DNA of 64,000 nucleotides, from the NCBI GenBank assembly GCA_965230065.1, contig OZ245942.1, forward strand, positions 3,906,001 to 3,970,000, in the 5' to 3' direction. The stretch comes from G965230065 sp965230065 (GTDB lineage Bacteria; Bacteroidota; Bacteroidia; Cytophagales; Cyclobacteriaceae). Each line of letters opens with the position of its first letter. The stretch's first letter is position 1. Under the pieces are notes generated by a model. That model made no database searches, was not told where the DNA came from, and worked only from the letters and a program-made list of their open reading frames with translations. Shown here in pieces: positions 32,625 to 41,367 of this stretch. Made by a program: the position numbers and the translations under genes.

Positions 32625-34448
32625 TTATTTCACCATCACTTTACGGGTAGTCATTCCTTGTGCAGTAGCTACTTTTACAAAATAGATGCCCTTGCCATAT
32701 TGGCTGATGTTTACTTCTTTTTCATAAGGCAACATTACTTTTTCTTTCCGTATTAATTCTCCATTGCTATCGGTAATGCTCAGTATTCCTGATTGTGCTT
32801 CTTCCATGCCATTGACTTTCAACTGAAATATCCCATCATTGGCATTGGGGTAAACTTCCATTTGCGTATCTATCGGCACCTGAAACTCAATCTTCCGTGT
32901 AAAGCCTTCTGCATCGGTAAGCGCCCATTGAATCGTTTGACCAGGAGCTGCAATGACGGAAAACACATTTTCGTGATAGCCTGGCTCAAAAACTTCGGGT
33001 TGCCCGGCGTATGCATCTTCTATCCTTGCAAAGTAGTTTTGCTCACCCAAAGGCGCTTCAATGGCTTCTTCCAATGGGTTTTCATAGCTGAAAGTAATTT
33101 CGTAGGCATATCCATACTTTTCAAAAGGAGCCGGACAGGTCAGGCATGGTGATGGGCAGTTGTAGCAGGGATCAAACTGGCAGTAGAGGCAATCATTCAG
33201 GGTAGCTATGGTTTTAATATCTATATGGAAACACAGATAATCGAGCAGGCCCAGGGGATTGCCTGAGTCACCTATTCCCGGAAATGCCGTGAACGGACAA
33301 TTGGAATATGCGGGTTCGGTAGTAACGGCATAGATATACGCAGCGCCCCCGTGCCGGGGCCGGCTATAATAATTTGATTTCACGATAGCCTGATTTGCAG
33401 TAATAGAAACCGCACTCCCAAAACTATTACTATTAGCATCTGAGGGAAAAAGCCGGTCAACAGGCTGCCAAATATCGGAAACGTCTTTTTCAAAGATATA
33501 GGCAATTCCGGTATAATGTTCAGTATCAGGGCTTTCTAACCTATGATCTCCCACAATCACCTGATTCCCTGCTATAGAGACAGACCACCCAAAAAGAATA
33601 CCAAGGCCATCAAAGGGTGTAAGCCTAGTAATTTCATGCCAGGTTCCTGAGGCATCTTTGGCATAAATATATGCTTTATTATTTTGTGAACCCACAATGG
33701 CCTGGTCACTGGAAATAGAGGCAGACCGGCCAAAGGTATCACTATCATCGCCATCCGAAGGTCTGAGTCTGGTGATTTCATGCCACATACCCGAAGCATT
33801 CTTTGCAAAGATATATGCAGCGCCATAACCACCTATCACAGCCTGGTCGCTGGAAATAGAAACACTGTAGCCAAACCAATCCTCAAACTCACCGTCTGAA
33901 ACGGTAAGCTTGGTGATTTCCCGCCAACTGCCTGAAGCATTCTTTGCAAATACATAGGCGGCCCCTTTCTCTTCCGGCACATGGTCATGCTGGGGCGCTC
34001 CCACAATCACCTGGTTTCCGGAGATTGCTACAGCAGTCCCATAACCATCACCATTGATGAAATCAGAGGATATAAGTCTGGTAACTTCCCGCCAACTGCC
34101 TGAAGCATTCTTTGCAAATACATAAGCAGCGCCATAGCTGCCTATCACTGCTTGATCACCGGAAATAGCTACAGCCCAACCAAAATCTGCATCTTCTCCA
34201 TCTGAGGGTGTAAGCCTGGCCGTTTCAAACCAAGTACCCAAGGCATCTTTGGCATAAATGTACGCCTGATTGGCATCACTATTCCCTACAACTGCCTGAT
34301 TACCTGAGATTGCTACAGATTTTTCAAAATCGGATCCTCCATCCGATTTGACTATTTTCTTTTTTTCGCTCCACTGCGCTTGTGAGGGCAGGGAAAATCC
34401 AATACTCAATATTATGAATAAATGCTGGATAAGTACGAACGTTTTCAT
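32625..34448 (-). CDS. Secreted FG-GAP-like repeat protein with T9SS sorting domain
   Basis: The protein has 607 residues from the ATG giving MKTFVLIQHLFIILSIGF, which puts the signal peptide first. The frame is open 120 bases further upstream, with two closer ATGs, so the start is not certain. About seven repeats of some 55 residues fill about 30-390. Each pairs AISGNQAVIG with AYVFAKNASGSWREITRL, the pattern of FG-GAP/beta-propeller proteins. A Cys-rich patch (FDPCYNCPSPCLTCPAP) and a beta domain follow. The C-terminus is a T9SS type A domain (YPNANDGIFQLKVNG, then GKGIYFVKVATAQGMTTRKVMVK). It is probably surface-displayed, with unknown ligand. Confidence 0.85.
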   Translation of the reverse strand: MKTFVLIQHLFIILSIGFSLPSQAQWSEKKKIVKSDGGSDFEKSVAISGNQAVVGNSDANQAYIYAKDALGTWFETARLTPSDGEDADFGWAVAISGDQAVIGSYGAAYVFAKNASGSWREVTRLISSDFINGDGYGTAVAISGNQVIVGAPQHDHVPEEKGAAYVFAKNASGSWREITKLTVSDGEFEDWFGYSVSISSDQAVIGGYGAAYIFAKNASGMWHEITRLRPSDGDDSDTFGRSASISSDQAIVGSQNNKAYIYAKDASGTWHEITRLTPFDGLGILFGWSVSIAGNQVIVGDHRLESPDTEHYTGIAYIFEKDVSDIWQPVDRLFPSDANSNSFGSAVSITANQAIVKSNYYSRPRHGGAAYIYAVTTEPAYSNCPFTAFPGIGDSGNPLGLLDYLCFHIDIKTIATLNDCLYCQFDPCYNCPSPCLTCPAPFEKYGYAYEITFSYENPLEEAIEAPLGEQNYFARIEDAYAGQPEVFEPGYHENVFSVIAAPGQTIQWALTDAEGFTRKIEFQVPIDTQMEVYPNANDGIFQLKVNGMEEAQSGILSITDSNGELIRKEKVMLPYEKEVNISQYGKGIYFVKVATAQGMTTRKVMVK

Positions 34449-34667
34449 CATGACCATTGGTTTGGTAAAAAATTGTGGTTTATCCATTAGTACCATCATA
34501 ATGAAATTCGTAACCGGCAAGAGTATTTTTCTGGCTTTGGGGATTATACCCTGGAATAGAAATCTCACAGGGCGATCGGCAGCACCCGAAGCAGACCTAA
34601 AAAACCAAAGTAATATGATGCTGAGGCTATTGAGCTTAATGAAAGGGTCAAATAATGAGCATAATCC

Positions 34668-35957
34668 TTACAAAACCCTATCGATATCGAAATCTTCCAG
34701 CAACTCAGCTACTCTTTTTACAAACATGCCGCCCAGGGCACCGTCCACCACCCGGTGGTCGTAAGAGTGGGAAAGGTACATTTTATGTCGGATGGCAATG
34801 GCATCGCCCTGGGGAGTTTCTATTACGGCAGGTTTTTTCACGATGGTGCCCAATGCCAATATGGCTACCTGGGGCTGTACAATAATGGGTGTGCCCATGA
34901 TGTTGCCAAATGCCCCTATGTTGGAAATGGTATACGTACCATCAGCCAGTTCGTCTGCTTTGAGTTGGTTCTCCCGTGCCCTGGCTGCCAGACCATTCAC
35001 TTTTTTGGCAAGTCCCACCAAACTGAACTGATCAGCGTTTTTGATGACAGGCACAATCAGGTTGCCATTGGGCAGGGCCACCGCCATGCCAATATTAATA
35101 TCTTTCTTTTTGATGATTTTATCGTCATCCACTGAGATGTTAATCATCGGATATTCTTTCAGGGCTTTGGCTACGGCTTCTACAAAGATGGGCGTAAAAG
35201 TAAGAGGTTCCCCTTCCTGTTTTTTAAAATTATGCTTTACCCGGTTGCGCCATTGTACCAATTCTGTAATATCGGCTTCTACGAAGGAAGTAACATGGGC
35301 AGATATTCGCCGGGACTCCACCATGCGGGAAGCAATCATTTTACGCATGCGGTCCATTTGTACTATTTCATCCCCGGAAGCGATTTGTACCTGTGTGGTT
35401 TGGGGTATTTGTGCACCTCCTTTGGTGGTCCGCTTTTTTACATAGTTTAGTATGTCTTTTTTGGTAACCCTGCCTTCTTTGCCCGTACCTTCCACTTGTT
35501 CCAGCTCGGCCAAAGGTATTCCTTCTTCTTTGGCGATGTTGCGCACGAGGGGAGAATAAAACCGATCGGATGGCTTTCCATGTGGGGTAGGTTCATCTTT
35601 AGCGGTTTTGTCAGCTTCCTTTTTTTGTTCAATGGCTTCTTCCTCCTGCTCAGGTGGGGGAGGAGGTGTTTTCTCTGCCTGGACAAGGGCATCCGGATCG
35701 TTGCCGTTTAATTCCCCTTCAATTTCTATGATGGCGATGGGCATGCCTATTTCTACAACATCTCCTTCTTTAGCCAGGATTTTTTTCAATACGCCACTTT
35801 CAGAAGCAGGCACTTCGGTATCTACTTTATCGGTGGCTACTTCCAGCACCGACTCGTCCTGTTCTATGGTTTCTCCTTCTTGTTTGAGCCATGCAAGTAC
35901 AGTTGCTTCCATGATACTCTCGCCCATTTTGGGCATCACCATTTCTATTGAGGCCAT
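34668..35957 (-). CDS. Dihydrolipoamide acyltransferase (E2), branched-chain/2-oxoacid type
   Basis: The protein has 429 residues. The lipoyl domain (about 1-78) has ESVLEVATDKVDTEV with the lipoylated Lys. A Pro/Glu/Lys-rich linker (about 90-130) follows, then the E3-binding domain FYSPLVRNIAKEEGIPLAEL, then the catalytic domain (about 195-429) with SHSYDHRVVDGALGG holding the His/Asp pair. It transfers an acyl group from lipoate to CoA in a 2-oxoacid dehydrogenase complex. The KMGESI...ATVL start and single lipoyl domain fit the branched-chain or 2-oxoglutarate type better than pyruvate. E1 and E3 genes are not in the window. Confidence 0.9.
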   Translation of the reverse strand: MASIEMVMPKMGESIMEATVLAWLKQEGETIEQDESVLEVATDKVDTEVPASESGVLKKILAKEGDVVEIGMPIAIIEIEGELNGNDPDALVQAEKTPPPPPEQEEEAIEQKKEADKTAKDEPTPHGKPSDRFYSPLVRNIAKEEGIPLAELEQVEGTGKEGRVTKKDILNYVKKRTTKGGAQIPQTTQVQIASGDEIVQMDRMRKMIASRMVESRRISAHVTSFVEADITELVQWRNRVKHNFKKQEGEPLTFTPIFVEAVAKALKEYPMINISVDDDKIIKKKDINIGMAVALPNGNLIVPVIKNADQFSLVGLAKKVNGLAARARENQLKADELADGTYTISNIGAFGNIMGTPIIVQPQVAILALGTIVKKPAVIETPQGDAIAIRHKMYLSHSYDHRVVDGALGGMFVKRVAELLEDFDIDRVL

Positions 35958-36063
35958 TCTATGTACAGTTAGTAATTTTCAATTAAAAATTAACAGTTCG
36001 CGCAACAGGTTGAAAAAGTATGTTGGGCGCATTGAAATAAAAATCTACCCAAGGTCTGTGTCT

Positions 36064-36137
36064 AGTGTTGTGCAGTAATCGGTCAGACCGCTCTTGCTTC
36101 TGAAAATAGCGGTCTGACCGATAAGCAATACGACACT
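36064..36137. repeat. Large perfect palindrome between cinA and the E2 gene
   Basis: ATCGGTCAGACCGCT (36078-36092) and AGCGGTCTGACCGAT (36108-36122) are exact reverse complements, with a 15-base loop. The stem extends with gaps to AGTGTTGT (36064) and ACGACACT (36130-36137). It lies in the 325-base gap 35958-36282, where I see nothing else. There is no T-tract, so it is not a standard terminator. GGTCAGACC is itself nearly self-complementary. Confidence 0.85.
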
Positions 36138-36282
36138 ACTCACAGGCCTTTGTCGGTTCCTCGGCGACACAAGCCACGGGTATATTTATTCTTTATGCTA
36201 CCATACAAGCCATCAGATTATGCGAACCTTTCAAAATTAATATTTTTACATTATTTACGTAGGCATAAACTATAGTTTCGGC

Positions 36283-37530
36283 TTACTTTTTTAGCGATTT
36301 CCGTAGCATATTGAGTACGGCCACGGCTGAAAGCTCTATGTTTATCGATCGTTTTTTGGTCAGTTGCAGCTTTTTGGTCAATGTTTCTTCGCCGTTTGCC
36401 AGGGCAATCCAAACCGTACCTACAGGCTTTTCATCCGTGCCACCCTCCGGCCCGGCAATGCCACTGCTGGCCAGTCCGATATCGGCCTGCATGTGTTCGC
36501 GTATCCGGTTGGCCATTTGCACTACCGTGGGTTCGCTTACTGCCCCATGTTCTTCAATTGTATTTTTATCTACGCCCAGCACATTAATTTTCAACTCATT
36601 CTGATACGGTACCATCCCGCCCTGAAAATACCGGGAACTGCCCGGAACGCGCGTTATGGCATGGGCGATGTAGCCACCAGTGCAGCTTTCGGCCAGGGCA
36701 ATGGTTTTTTGCTTTTCCACTAATAACCTGCCAACAGCTTCTTCCAGAGTGGTGCCGCCAAAACCATAAATGTAATCCCCAATAAGTGGGCGTAATGTTG
36801 CTACTTGTCTCTCAATATCTCTTTCCAAATCTTCATACCGATCTCCCACAGCGGTGAGCCTGAGCTTTACCTCTCCCAGGTCGGGCAGGTAGGCCAGTCT
36901 TATATGTTCGGGCAGGTTATCCTCCCATTCCTCTATGATTTCTGCCAGGGAAGATTCGCCAATGCCCACAGTTTTAATTATTTTGTGCATAATCACGGGC
37001 AAATCAAACTTTTCTTTAAGGCGGGGAATCACCCTGTCTACCATCAGGGTTTTCATCTCGTGGGGCACGCCGGGCATGGAAACAAAAACTTTTCCCTGCT
37101 CTTCAAACCACATGCCTGGTGCAGTGCCTACTGTATTGCTAAGATACTGGCATTTTTCAGGCAATTCGGCCTGGGCTTTATTTAGAGCACCCATAGGGCG
37201 GCCCCGGCTTTTAAAATAAGCAGAGACTTCCTGAAAAGCTTCCTGGTTTAGTGAGATGGGTGAGTCAAAATATTCGGCCAGTGTTTTTTTGGTAATATCA
37301 TCTTTGGTGGGCCCTAAACCTCCGGTAATCAAAACAATATCTGCCCGGTGAGCAGCTTCGTCCAGGGCATTCAGTATTTGCTGCCGTTCATCTCCGATGG
37401 TAGATTTTTGGATGACTTTGGCACCGATGGCATTCAGCTCCTGGCTCAGCCAGTGGGAATTGGTGTCCAGTGTTTGTCCATACAAAATTTCATCTCCGAT
37501 GGTGATGATCTCAACATAGGTTGTTTTCAT
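36283..37530 (-). CDS. cinA: CinA family protein (nicotinamide-nucleotide amidohydrolase)
   Basis: The protein has 415 residues. The N-terminal molybdopterin-binding-fold domain has ITGGLGPTKDDITKKTLAEYF and MPGVPHEMKTLM. The C-terminal PncC domain (about 255-415) has LAESCTGGYIAHAITRVPGSS and SSGIAGPEGGTDEKPVGTVWIA. CinA hydrolyses NMN to nicotinate mononucleotide in pyridine recycling, and the N-terminal domain is an ADP-ribose pyrophosphatase in some members. The length is normal for the full two-domain form. Confidence 0.95.
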   Translation of the reverse strand: MKTTYVEIITIGDEILYGQTLDTNSHWLSQELNAIGAKVIQKSTIGDERQQILNALDEAAHRADIVLITGGLGPTKDDITKKTLAEYFDSPISLNQEAFQEVSAYFKSRGRPMGALNKAQAELPEKCQYLSNTVGTAPGMWFEEQGKVFVSMPGVPHEMKTLMVDRVIPRLKEKFDLPVIMHKIIKTVGIGESSLAEIIEEWEDNLPEHIRLAYLPDLGEVKLRLTAVGDRYEDLERDIERQVATLRPLIGDYIYGFGGTTLEEAVGRLLVEKQKTIALAESCTGGYIAHAITRVPGSSRYFQGGMVPYQNELKINVLGVDKNTIEEHGAVSEPTVVQMANRIREHMQADIGLASSGIAGPEGGTDEKPVGTVWIALANGEETLTKKLQLTKKRSINIELSAVAVLNMLRKSLKK

Positions 37531-37589
37531 GGGTAATGTTGCTTCTGTTTCGTGGAATACTTTTTGTAAAAAACATTAGTTAAACAAAA

Positions 37590-38387
37590 ATGTATATGAC
37601 ACAATCAAAAATAAAATTCAGCATACAAAGTAAAACATTTCTTCGCACACTTTTACTGGCCTTGCCTTTTACCTGTATTATGATGGCCTGTGATGTGGTG
37701 CAGGGTGTACTGGACAGCACCACTACAGGCGGTGGAGGCCTGACTACACAGGAAGTGAGCAATGGCCTGAAGACCGCCCTGAAAAAAGGGGCGCAATATG
37801 CCGGCAACAATGCCTCTCAGCAAGATGGATACCTCAACAACCCTATTGTAGATATTAAAATTCTGATGCCTCCCGAGCTCCGGCAGGTAGAACGGAATGT
37901 CAGGAAAATTCCCGTAGTGGGCGATAAGGTGGTAGATGATTTTGTTTTGGCACTGAATCGGGGTGCTGAAAAAGCTGCCAAGGAAGCAGCGCCCATTTTT
38001 ATCAATGCCATTACCTCTATGAGCATTCAGGATGCGATGGGCATTTTGAAAGGAGACAGCACGGCAGCCACCCAATATTTGCAACGCACCACCTCTTCAC
38101 AACTTTCCGCTAAGTTTGAGCCTGTTCTCAAAGATGCACTGGATCAGGTAGGCGCTTACAAATATTACAACGGATTAAAAGATGCCATCAGTACCTATAA
38201 CAAAACACCGTTGGTGCAGGATATTAATATAGACGTAAAAGACTTGCCCGTACTGGAAGAATACGCAACCCAAAAAGCATTGGACGGACTGTTTACCCTG
38301 GTAGCCCGTGAAGAAAAAGAAATCCGCCGTGACCCTTTCGGGCAGGCAGAGTCTATTTTAAGAAAAGTATTTGGAAGCGTGAAATAG
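37590..38387 (+). CDS. DUF4197 lipoprotein
   Basis: The protein has 265 residues. The N-terminal signal ends in a lipobox (IMMAC, Cys34). The mature part matches DUF4197: GLTTQEVSNGLKTALKKGAQYA, YLNNPIVDIKILMPPELRQVE, FVLALNRGAEKAAKEAAPIFINAI and FEPVLKDALDQVGAYKYYNGL. It is probably in the outer membrane or periplasm, and no biochemical role is known. Its TAG stop is the start of a GCAGTAGGCAG-family repeat. Confidence 0.85.
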   Translation: MYMTQSKIKFSIQSKTFLRTLLLALPFTCIMMACDVVQGVLDSTTTGGGGLTTQEVSNGLKTALKKGAQYAGNNASQQDGYLNNPIVDIKILMPPELRQVERNVRKIPVVGDKVVDDFVLALNRGAEKAAKEAAPIFINAITSMSIQDAMGILKGDSTAATQYLQRTTSSQLSAKFEPVLKDALDQVGAYKYYNGLKDAISTYNKTPLVQDINIDVKDLPVLEEYATQKALDGLFTLVAREEKEIRRDPFGQAESILRKVFGSVK

Positions 38388-38466
38388 TAGGCAGTAGCAG
38401 CAACACCTGGCCGCCGGACGATAGGCAGTCTGAATTTACTGCCTACTGCCATTGCCTACTGCTACT
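38386..38466. repeat. GCAGTAGGCAG-family palindrome at a gene stop (copy 2)
   Basis: Words such as AGTAGGCAGTAGCAG (38386-38400) face TACTGCCTACTGCC and GCCTACTGCTACT on the right. TAGGCAGT (38422-38429) pairs perfectly with ACTGCCTA (38438-38445). It starts within the stop codon of the DUF4197 gene and ends 16 bases before the convergent TPR gene. Confidence 0.78.
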
Positions 38467-38481
38467 ATTTTTGCTGCTGAA

Positions 38482-38802
38482 TTATTCTTCAAACAAAAAC
38501 TCATTATAAGCATTTTGCAATTCCCGCAGTGCCAGGGCTTCGTTTTGGGCTTGGGCAATGGTAATGCCTTTCCGGAAAGTTTGTTCCGCTTTTTCGCTCT
38601 CACCCATATCGGCATACAACTTAGCTGCATGGTAATAGGTTGCCACATAATCGTCATGTTCTTCCAGTAATTTTTCATAATAGGCAAGCGCCTTTTCGGG
38701 TGCTTCACCACTATATTCTGTAGCAAGGGCATACAGAATAAAGGGATCATCAGGTTCTTCTTTTAAGAAGGAATGTAATTGCGACAGCCGCTCTTTATTC
38801 AT
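38482..38802 (-). CDS. Small TPR protein
   Basis: The protein has 106 residues and is cytosolic. It is made of about three TPR-like helix pairs: DDPFILYALATEYSGEAPEKALAYYEKLL, then YYHAAKLYADMGESEKAEQTFRKGI, then a capping helix ALRELQNAYNEFLFEE. It probably mediates a protein contact, with the partner unknown. It is divergent from etfB, sharing the 74-base promoter region. Confidence 0.82.
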   Translation of the reverse strand: MNKERLSQLHSFLKEEPDDPFILYALATEYSGEAPEKALAYYEKLLEEHDDYVATYYHAAKLYADMGESEKAEQTFRKGITIAQAQNEALALRELQNAYNEFLFEE

Positions 38803-38876
38803 ACTTGTGTGCGTTTTTATTTCGTTGATTATTCTTTAACTTCACGGGAAATTATGACTTTTTAATACAATCTGCC

Positions 38877-39614
38877 ATGAATATATTAGTGTGCATCACC
38901 CATGTGCCGGATACAACTTCTAAGATAGCTTTTGTAGAAAATAACACAAAATTTGATACTACAGGCGTGCAGTTTATCATTGGCCCTTACGATGATTATG
39001 CCCTCGCCCGTGCCATAGAACTGAAAGAACAACACGGAGGGAAAGTAACCCTCGTAAATGTAGGCGAGGCCGAAACTGAACCTACCATTAGAAAGGGACT
39101 GGCTATCGGAGCTGATGAAGCCATCCGGGTCAATGCAGCGCCTACCGATGCCTTTTTTGTAGCAAAACAGATTGCCGAAGTCGTGAAAGCCGGGGAATAC
39201 GACCTGGTTTTGATGGGGCGTGAGTCTATTGATTTTAATGGTGGGCAGGTACACAGCATGGTTGGCGAACTGGTGGGGTTGCCTTCACTTTCTCCCGTTA
39301 TGCAACTGGATGTAGAAGGGGATACTGCCAAACTGGCCCGTGAAATTGAGGGGGGGAAAGAATACCTGGAGGTGAAATTGCCCATGATCGCCGGATGCCA
39401 GGAACCCATTGCAGAATGGAAAATCCCCAATATGCGTGGCATCATGAGTGCCCGTTCAAAACCACTGAATGTGCAAGAACCTTCAGAAGCTGCGCAGAAA
39501 ACCGAAACCCTGCGCTTCGAACTGCCTCCTCCCAAAGGGGAAATCAGAATGTTTGAAGAAGATCAGTTGGATGATTTGGTGAAAGTTTTGAAAGATGAAG
39601 CAAAAGTAATATAA
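38877..39614 (+). CDS. etfB: Electron transfer flavoprotein beta subunit
   Basis: The protein has 245 residues, the standard length. Motifs are ITHVPDTTSKIAF at the start, GPYDDYALARAIELKE, LVLMGRESIDFNGGQV and the conserved EIEGGKEYLEVKLPMIAGCQEP. It pairs with EtfA to carry electrons from acyl-CoA and other dehydrogenases to the quinone pool via ETF-QO. The etfA gene follows after an unusually long gap with hairpins. Confidence 0.95.
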   Translation: MNILVCITHVPDTTSKIAFVENNTKFDTTGVQFIIGPYDDYALARAIELKEQHGGKVTLVNVGEAETEPTIRKGLAIGADEAIRVNAAPTDAFFVAKQIAEVVKAGEYDLVLMGRESIDFNGGQVHSMVGELVGLPSLSPVMQLDVEGDTAKLAREIEGGKEYLEVKLPMIAGCQEPIAEWKIPNMRGIMSARSKPLNVQEPSEAAQKTETLRFELPPPKGEIRMFEEDQLDDLVKVLKDEAKVI

Positions 39615-39681
39615 TCCGGTTACCGGACGCTGATCATCAGATGCCGGATATTCCCTCCATCCTGAAACGAATATCCGGCAT
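39615..39681 (+). repeat. Two hairpins between etfB and etfA
   Basis: TCCGGT-T-ACCGGA (39615-39627) is a compact 6-base stem. ATGCCGGATATT (39641-39652) pairs perfectly with AATATCCGGCAT (39670-39681). The second is strong but followed by TTAGAAAAA, so it is at best a partial terminator. It may set the etfB to etfA ratio. Confidence 0.7.
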
Positions 39682-39784
39682 TTAGAAAAAACATATATGA
39701 AGTATAACCGGCATAGAGGTTAGGACTGTCTGATTAATTTTATATAATTGTATTTTTAACGCATAGCATAAACATTTACAGGCC

Positions 39785-40756
39785 ATGCCCATTTTAGTTT
39801 TTTTAGAAAGTGACGAAGGCACCATCAAAGCTTCTTCTTTGGAGGCTGTTTCTTATGCTGCCGAATTATCGGCTTTGCAGGGAAGTGATGAAGTAATTGC
39901 CATTGCAATGGGAGAAATACCACAAAACGAGCTGGAAGGTGTAGGGAAAAGTGGCGCTGCTAAGGTGTTGCACGTGGATGATGCCAGATTAAAGCAGGGC
40001 GTAATACAGGCGTATGCTTCGGTCATAGGGCAGGCTATGGAAGCCACTCAGGCAGACATATTGGTGCTGGCTAAATCGTCCCTGGGCGATCCGGTGGCAG
40101 CAAAAGTAGCCGTAAAGCTGGATGCCACCCTGGCCTCCAATGTAACGGCTCTGCCCGACCTGAGCGATGGTTTTGTAGTGAAAAGAAGCATTTATACAGG
40201 CAAAGCCTTTGCGCTGACTAAGATGCAGTCTGACAAAAAAATCATCGCCATCAAAAAGAGTACGCTTCCGTTAAAAACGGATGGCGCATTCGCTGCTGTA
40301 GAAAAGTTTGATGCCCGGCTTACCGACGATGATTTTAACATTACCATTACAGCTACTGACAAAGCCACCGGTGAAGTGCTTTTGCCAGAAGCTGATATTG
40401 TGGTATCGGGCGGAAGGGGCATGAAAGGGCCTGAAAACTGGCATTTGATTGAAGACTTGGCAAATACGCTGGGTGCCGCCACGGGTTGCAGCAAACCCGT
40501 TTCGGATATGGACTGGCGTCCGCACCACGAGCATGTGGGGCAAACAGGCATCAAGGTGAGTCCCAACCTTTACATAGCTGTGGGCATTTCAGGGGCTATC
40601 CAGCATTTGGCAGGTGTCAACGCTTCTAAAAATATTCTCGTTATTAATAAAGACCCGGAAGCACCTTTTTTTAAAGCAGCTGATTATGGAATAGTGGGTG
40701 ATGCATTCGAAGTTCTTCCTAAACTAACAGCAGCCATTAAAGCATCAAAAAATTAA
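39785..40756 (+). CDS. etfA: Electron transfer flavoprotein alpha subunit
   Basis: The protein has 323 residues. The C-terminal FAD domain has VVSGGRGMKGPENWHLIEDLA, GCSKPVSDMDWRPHHEHVGQTG, YIAVGISGAIQHLAGVNASK and INKDPEAPFFKAADYGIVGD, all classic. It forms a heterodimer with EtfB. The next gene begins 13 bases after the stop. Confidence 0.96.
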   Translation: MPILVFLESDEGTIKASSLEAVSYAAELSALQGSDEVIAIAMGEIPQNELEGVGKSGAAKVLHVDDARLKQGVIQAYASVIGQAMEATQADILVLAKSSLGDPVAAKVAVKLDATLASNVTALPDLSDGFVVKRSIYTGKAFALTKMQSDKKIIAIKKSTLPLKTDGAFAAVEKFDARLTDDDFNITITATDKATGEVLLPEADIVVSGGRGMKGPENWHLIEDLANTLGAATGCSKPVSDMDWRPHHEHVGQTGIKVSPNLYIAVGISGAIQHLAGVNASKNILVINKDPEAPFFKAADYGIVGDAFEVLPKLTAAIKASKN

Positions 40757-40768
40757 GAAACAGGTATT

Positions 40769-41362
40769 GTGGATAAAATAAAATTAGAAATCTTAGGACT
40801 GTCTTCCAGCCAATCGCAATCGGGCTCTTTTGCCCTGGTGCTGGGAGAGACAGAAGGAAACCGCAGGCTTCCTATCATCATTGGTATGTTTGAAGCACAG
40901 GCCATTGCCATAGAAATTGAAAAAATTATGCCCAACCGCCCCATGACACACGACTTGTTCAAGGCGTTTGCGCATAACTTTGACTATACAATAGAAGAAA
41001 TCGTCATCTCTGACCTGAGAGAAGGTGTGTTTTTTGCCAAAATTGTATGCAGCAACGATACCAAAACTGTGGAGATTGACGCACGCCCTTCCGATGCCAT
41101 TGCCATCGGCTTGCGGTTTAATGTACCTATTTTTACGTTTGAAACTGTATTGTCAGAAGCTGGTATCGTACTTACAGAAGAAGAATCTGAAGCAGATAAG
41201 AAAGCATCGGGCGGAACCGGTAAGGCAAAAACAAAGCCCACTGTTGATAACCTGAAAGATTTATCGTTTGATAAACTGCAAAAACTATTGAATGATGCCC
41301 TGAAAATGGAAGACTATGAAAAAGCGGCCAAAATCAGGGATGAAATCAACCGCAGGAATTAA
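40769..41362 (+). CDS. Bifunctional nuclease family (DUF151) protein with UVR motif
   Basis: The protein has 197 residues and starts with GTG. The DUF151/BFN domain (about 1-130) has LVLGETEGNRRLPIIIGMFEAQAIAIEIE, RPMTHDLFKAF and IDARPSDAIAIGLRFNVPIF. A C-terminal UVR motif (about 165-196, DALKMEDYEKAAKIRDEINRR) may bind partners as in UvrB/UvrC. Plant homologues show DNase/RNase activity, and the bacterial role is unclear. It lies 13 bases after etfA and 6 bases before nupC, so it is probably in one operon. Confidence 0.9.
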   Translation: MDKIKLEILGLSSSQSQSGSFALVLGETEGNRRLPIIIGMFEAQAIAIEIEKIMPNRPMTHDLFKAFAHNFDYTIEEIVISDLREGVFFAKIVCSNDTKTVEIDARPSDAIAIGLRFNVPIFTFETVLSEAGIVLTEEESEADKKASGGTGKAKTKPTVDNLKDLSFDKLQKLLNDALKMEDYEKAAKIRDEINRRN

Positions 41363-41367
41363 TTAGC

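Noticed and set aside
36064..36137. Palindrome as a rho-independent terminator of cinA
   Set aside because: Neither strand has a T-tract after the stem, so it is listed as a repeat.
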